From positions 1 through 9,668 of the forward strand of contig CANPVW010000301.1 of the NCBI GenBank assembly GCA_947581745.1: a DNA stretch of 9,668 nucleotides, in the 5' to 3' direction. Below the pieces are notes generated by a model that saw only the letters and a list, made by a program, of their open reading frames with translations, did no database searches and was not told the DNA's origin. The position numbers were made by a program, and so were the translations under genes. How positions within the stretch are numbered: the first letter of the stretch is position 1; every line of letters begins with the position of its first letter. This document shows positions 9,146 through 9,668 of this stretch, piece after piece. The DNA comes from Candidatus Benthicola azotiphorus. GTDB taxonomy: Bacteria; Gemmatimonadota; Gemmatimonadetes; Palauibacterales; Palauibacteraceae.

Positions 9146-9173
9146 AAAAAAAATGGGCCACCGAAGTGGCCCA
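9146..9173 (-). terminator. Intrinsic terminator after rpsB
   Basis: On the minus strand a perfect 8-base-pair stem (TGGGCCAC with GTGGCCCA, positions 9173-9166 and 9161-9154) closes a UUCG tetraloop. It is followed directly by eight T residues (9153-9146). This is a textbook Rho-independent terminator for transcription leaving rpsB. No T-run follows on the plus strand, so it acts in one direction. Because tsf lies only 76 bases beyond the T-tract, it may act as a partial attenuator that sets S2 output above EF-Ts. Confidence 0.92.
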
Positions 9174-9187
9174 CCGTTTCGCGTCGC

Positions 9188-9668
9188 TCAGGGTGAGCCG
9201 GGGTCTCTTCCGTCCCCGTCTTCACCCGCCGCCGCTTCCGCGGTGACCGCCACCTCCTCCGTCTCAGCGGCCTCTTCCGACGGTACTCCCGCGCCATCCG
9301 CTCCGGAAACGCCGGCTTCGGTGATCTCCTCGTTGGCTTCGTCCTCGGAGTCCTCGTCACCAGTCTCCCCGGCCTCCGGATCCGACGCGTGCCGCCGACG
9401 CTTGATCAACTCCGGACGCGGCCGGCGCTTCGGCCTCTTCTTCCGCTTGCCATCGGCTGCTTCCGTGCCGCCTACGTCCGACGAATACGTGAGTGCGCTG
9501 CCCTCGTCCCGCCCACCGGCCGCATCCGGCGCCTCGCGGCGGGCGATCAGGATCTCGTCCGCGATGGCACCGGTGATGAGCGATACCGAGCGGATCGCAT
9601 CATCGTTCCCGGCGATCGCGATGGTGAGCCTGTCCGGGTCCGCGTTGGTGTCGGCGATGGCGACCACT
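9188..9668 (-). CDS. rpsB: Ribosomal protein S2, C-terminal part with long charged extension (partial)
   Basis: The frame enters from the right edge and stops at a TGA (9190-9188). The first visible residues, VVAIADTNADPDRLTIAIAGNDDAIRSVSLITGAIADEIL, match the conserved C-terminal part of S2, a small-subunit protein placed between head and body. S2 normally ends shortly after this helix. Here about 114 more residues follow: a Gly/Ala/Ser linker, a very basic patch beginning KRKKRPKRRPR (visible residues 74-93), and then an Asp/Glu/Ala-rich tail of about 66 residues ending in GSP. The tail is probably disordered. S2 extensions exist in other lineages, but the basic-then-acidic layout is striking. 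tsf is the next gene, as usual. Confidence 0.95.
   Translation of the reverse strand, partial: VVAIADTNADPDRLTIAIAGNDDAIRSVSLITGAIADEILIARREAPDAAGGRDEGSALTYSSDVGGTEAADGKRKKRPKRRPRPELIKRRRHASDPEAGETGDEDSEDEANEEITEAGVSGADGAGVPSEEAAETEEVAVTAEAAAGEDGDGRDPGSP

Overview
The window is a compact, high-G+C stretch of bacterial chromosome (about two-thirds G+C by eye). Every convincing gene lies on the minus strand, so transcription runs from the right edge to the left edge. I read twelve genes: ten complete and one partial at each end. All but one belong to well-known housekeeping families. An ExbB/ExbD-type proton channel pair points to an outer-membrane (Gram-negative) cell, and a CdaA-type diadenylate cyclase shows that the cell makes c-di-AMP. 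That combination, with the order tilS-hpt-ftsH-folP-cdaA behind rpsB-tsf-pyrH-frr, suggests a deep-branching Gram-negative lineage such as Gemmatimonadota, Eisenbacteria or a relative. This placement is an inference from gene content and order and is tentative.

The translation block is at the right. The 3' end of rpsB (ribosomal protein S2) carries an unusually long charged tail. It is followed by a strong intrinsic terminator with a UUCG tetraloop and a second small inverted repeat. Then come tsf (EF-Ts), pyrH (UMP kinase) and frr (ribosome recycling factor), separated by 10-13 bases. frr overlaps by ATGA a 107-codon gene of unknown function. That gene in turn abuts or overlaps tilS (tRNA-Ile lysidine synthetase). 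tilS has no ATG, GTG or TTG at the place where family homology begins, and may start at a CTG inside a CTGA stop/start overlap.

The middle block is tilS-hpt-ftsH-folP-cdaA: tRNA modification, purine salvage, a membrane AAA+ protease, folate synthesis and c-di-AMP synthesis. Gaps are 33 bases or less, or genes overlap, so tsf through cdaA looks like one long operon with translational coupling. 

At the left, directly behind the cdaA stop, is a sigma70-like promoter (TTGACG, 17-base spacer, TAAACT). It should drive a separate unit of exbB/tolQ and exbD/tolR, the latter cut by the window edge.

There are no RNA genes, mobile elements, CRISPR arrays or large repeats. No gene-free stretch exceeds about 120 bases. 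I do not see an obvious new multi-gene system. The points that deserve a second look are the unknown gene between frr and tilS, the tilS start, the S2 tail, and the control elements between rpsB and tsf and before exbB.
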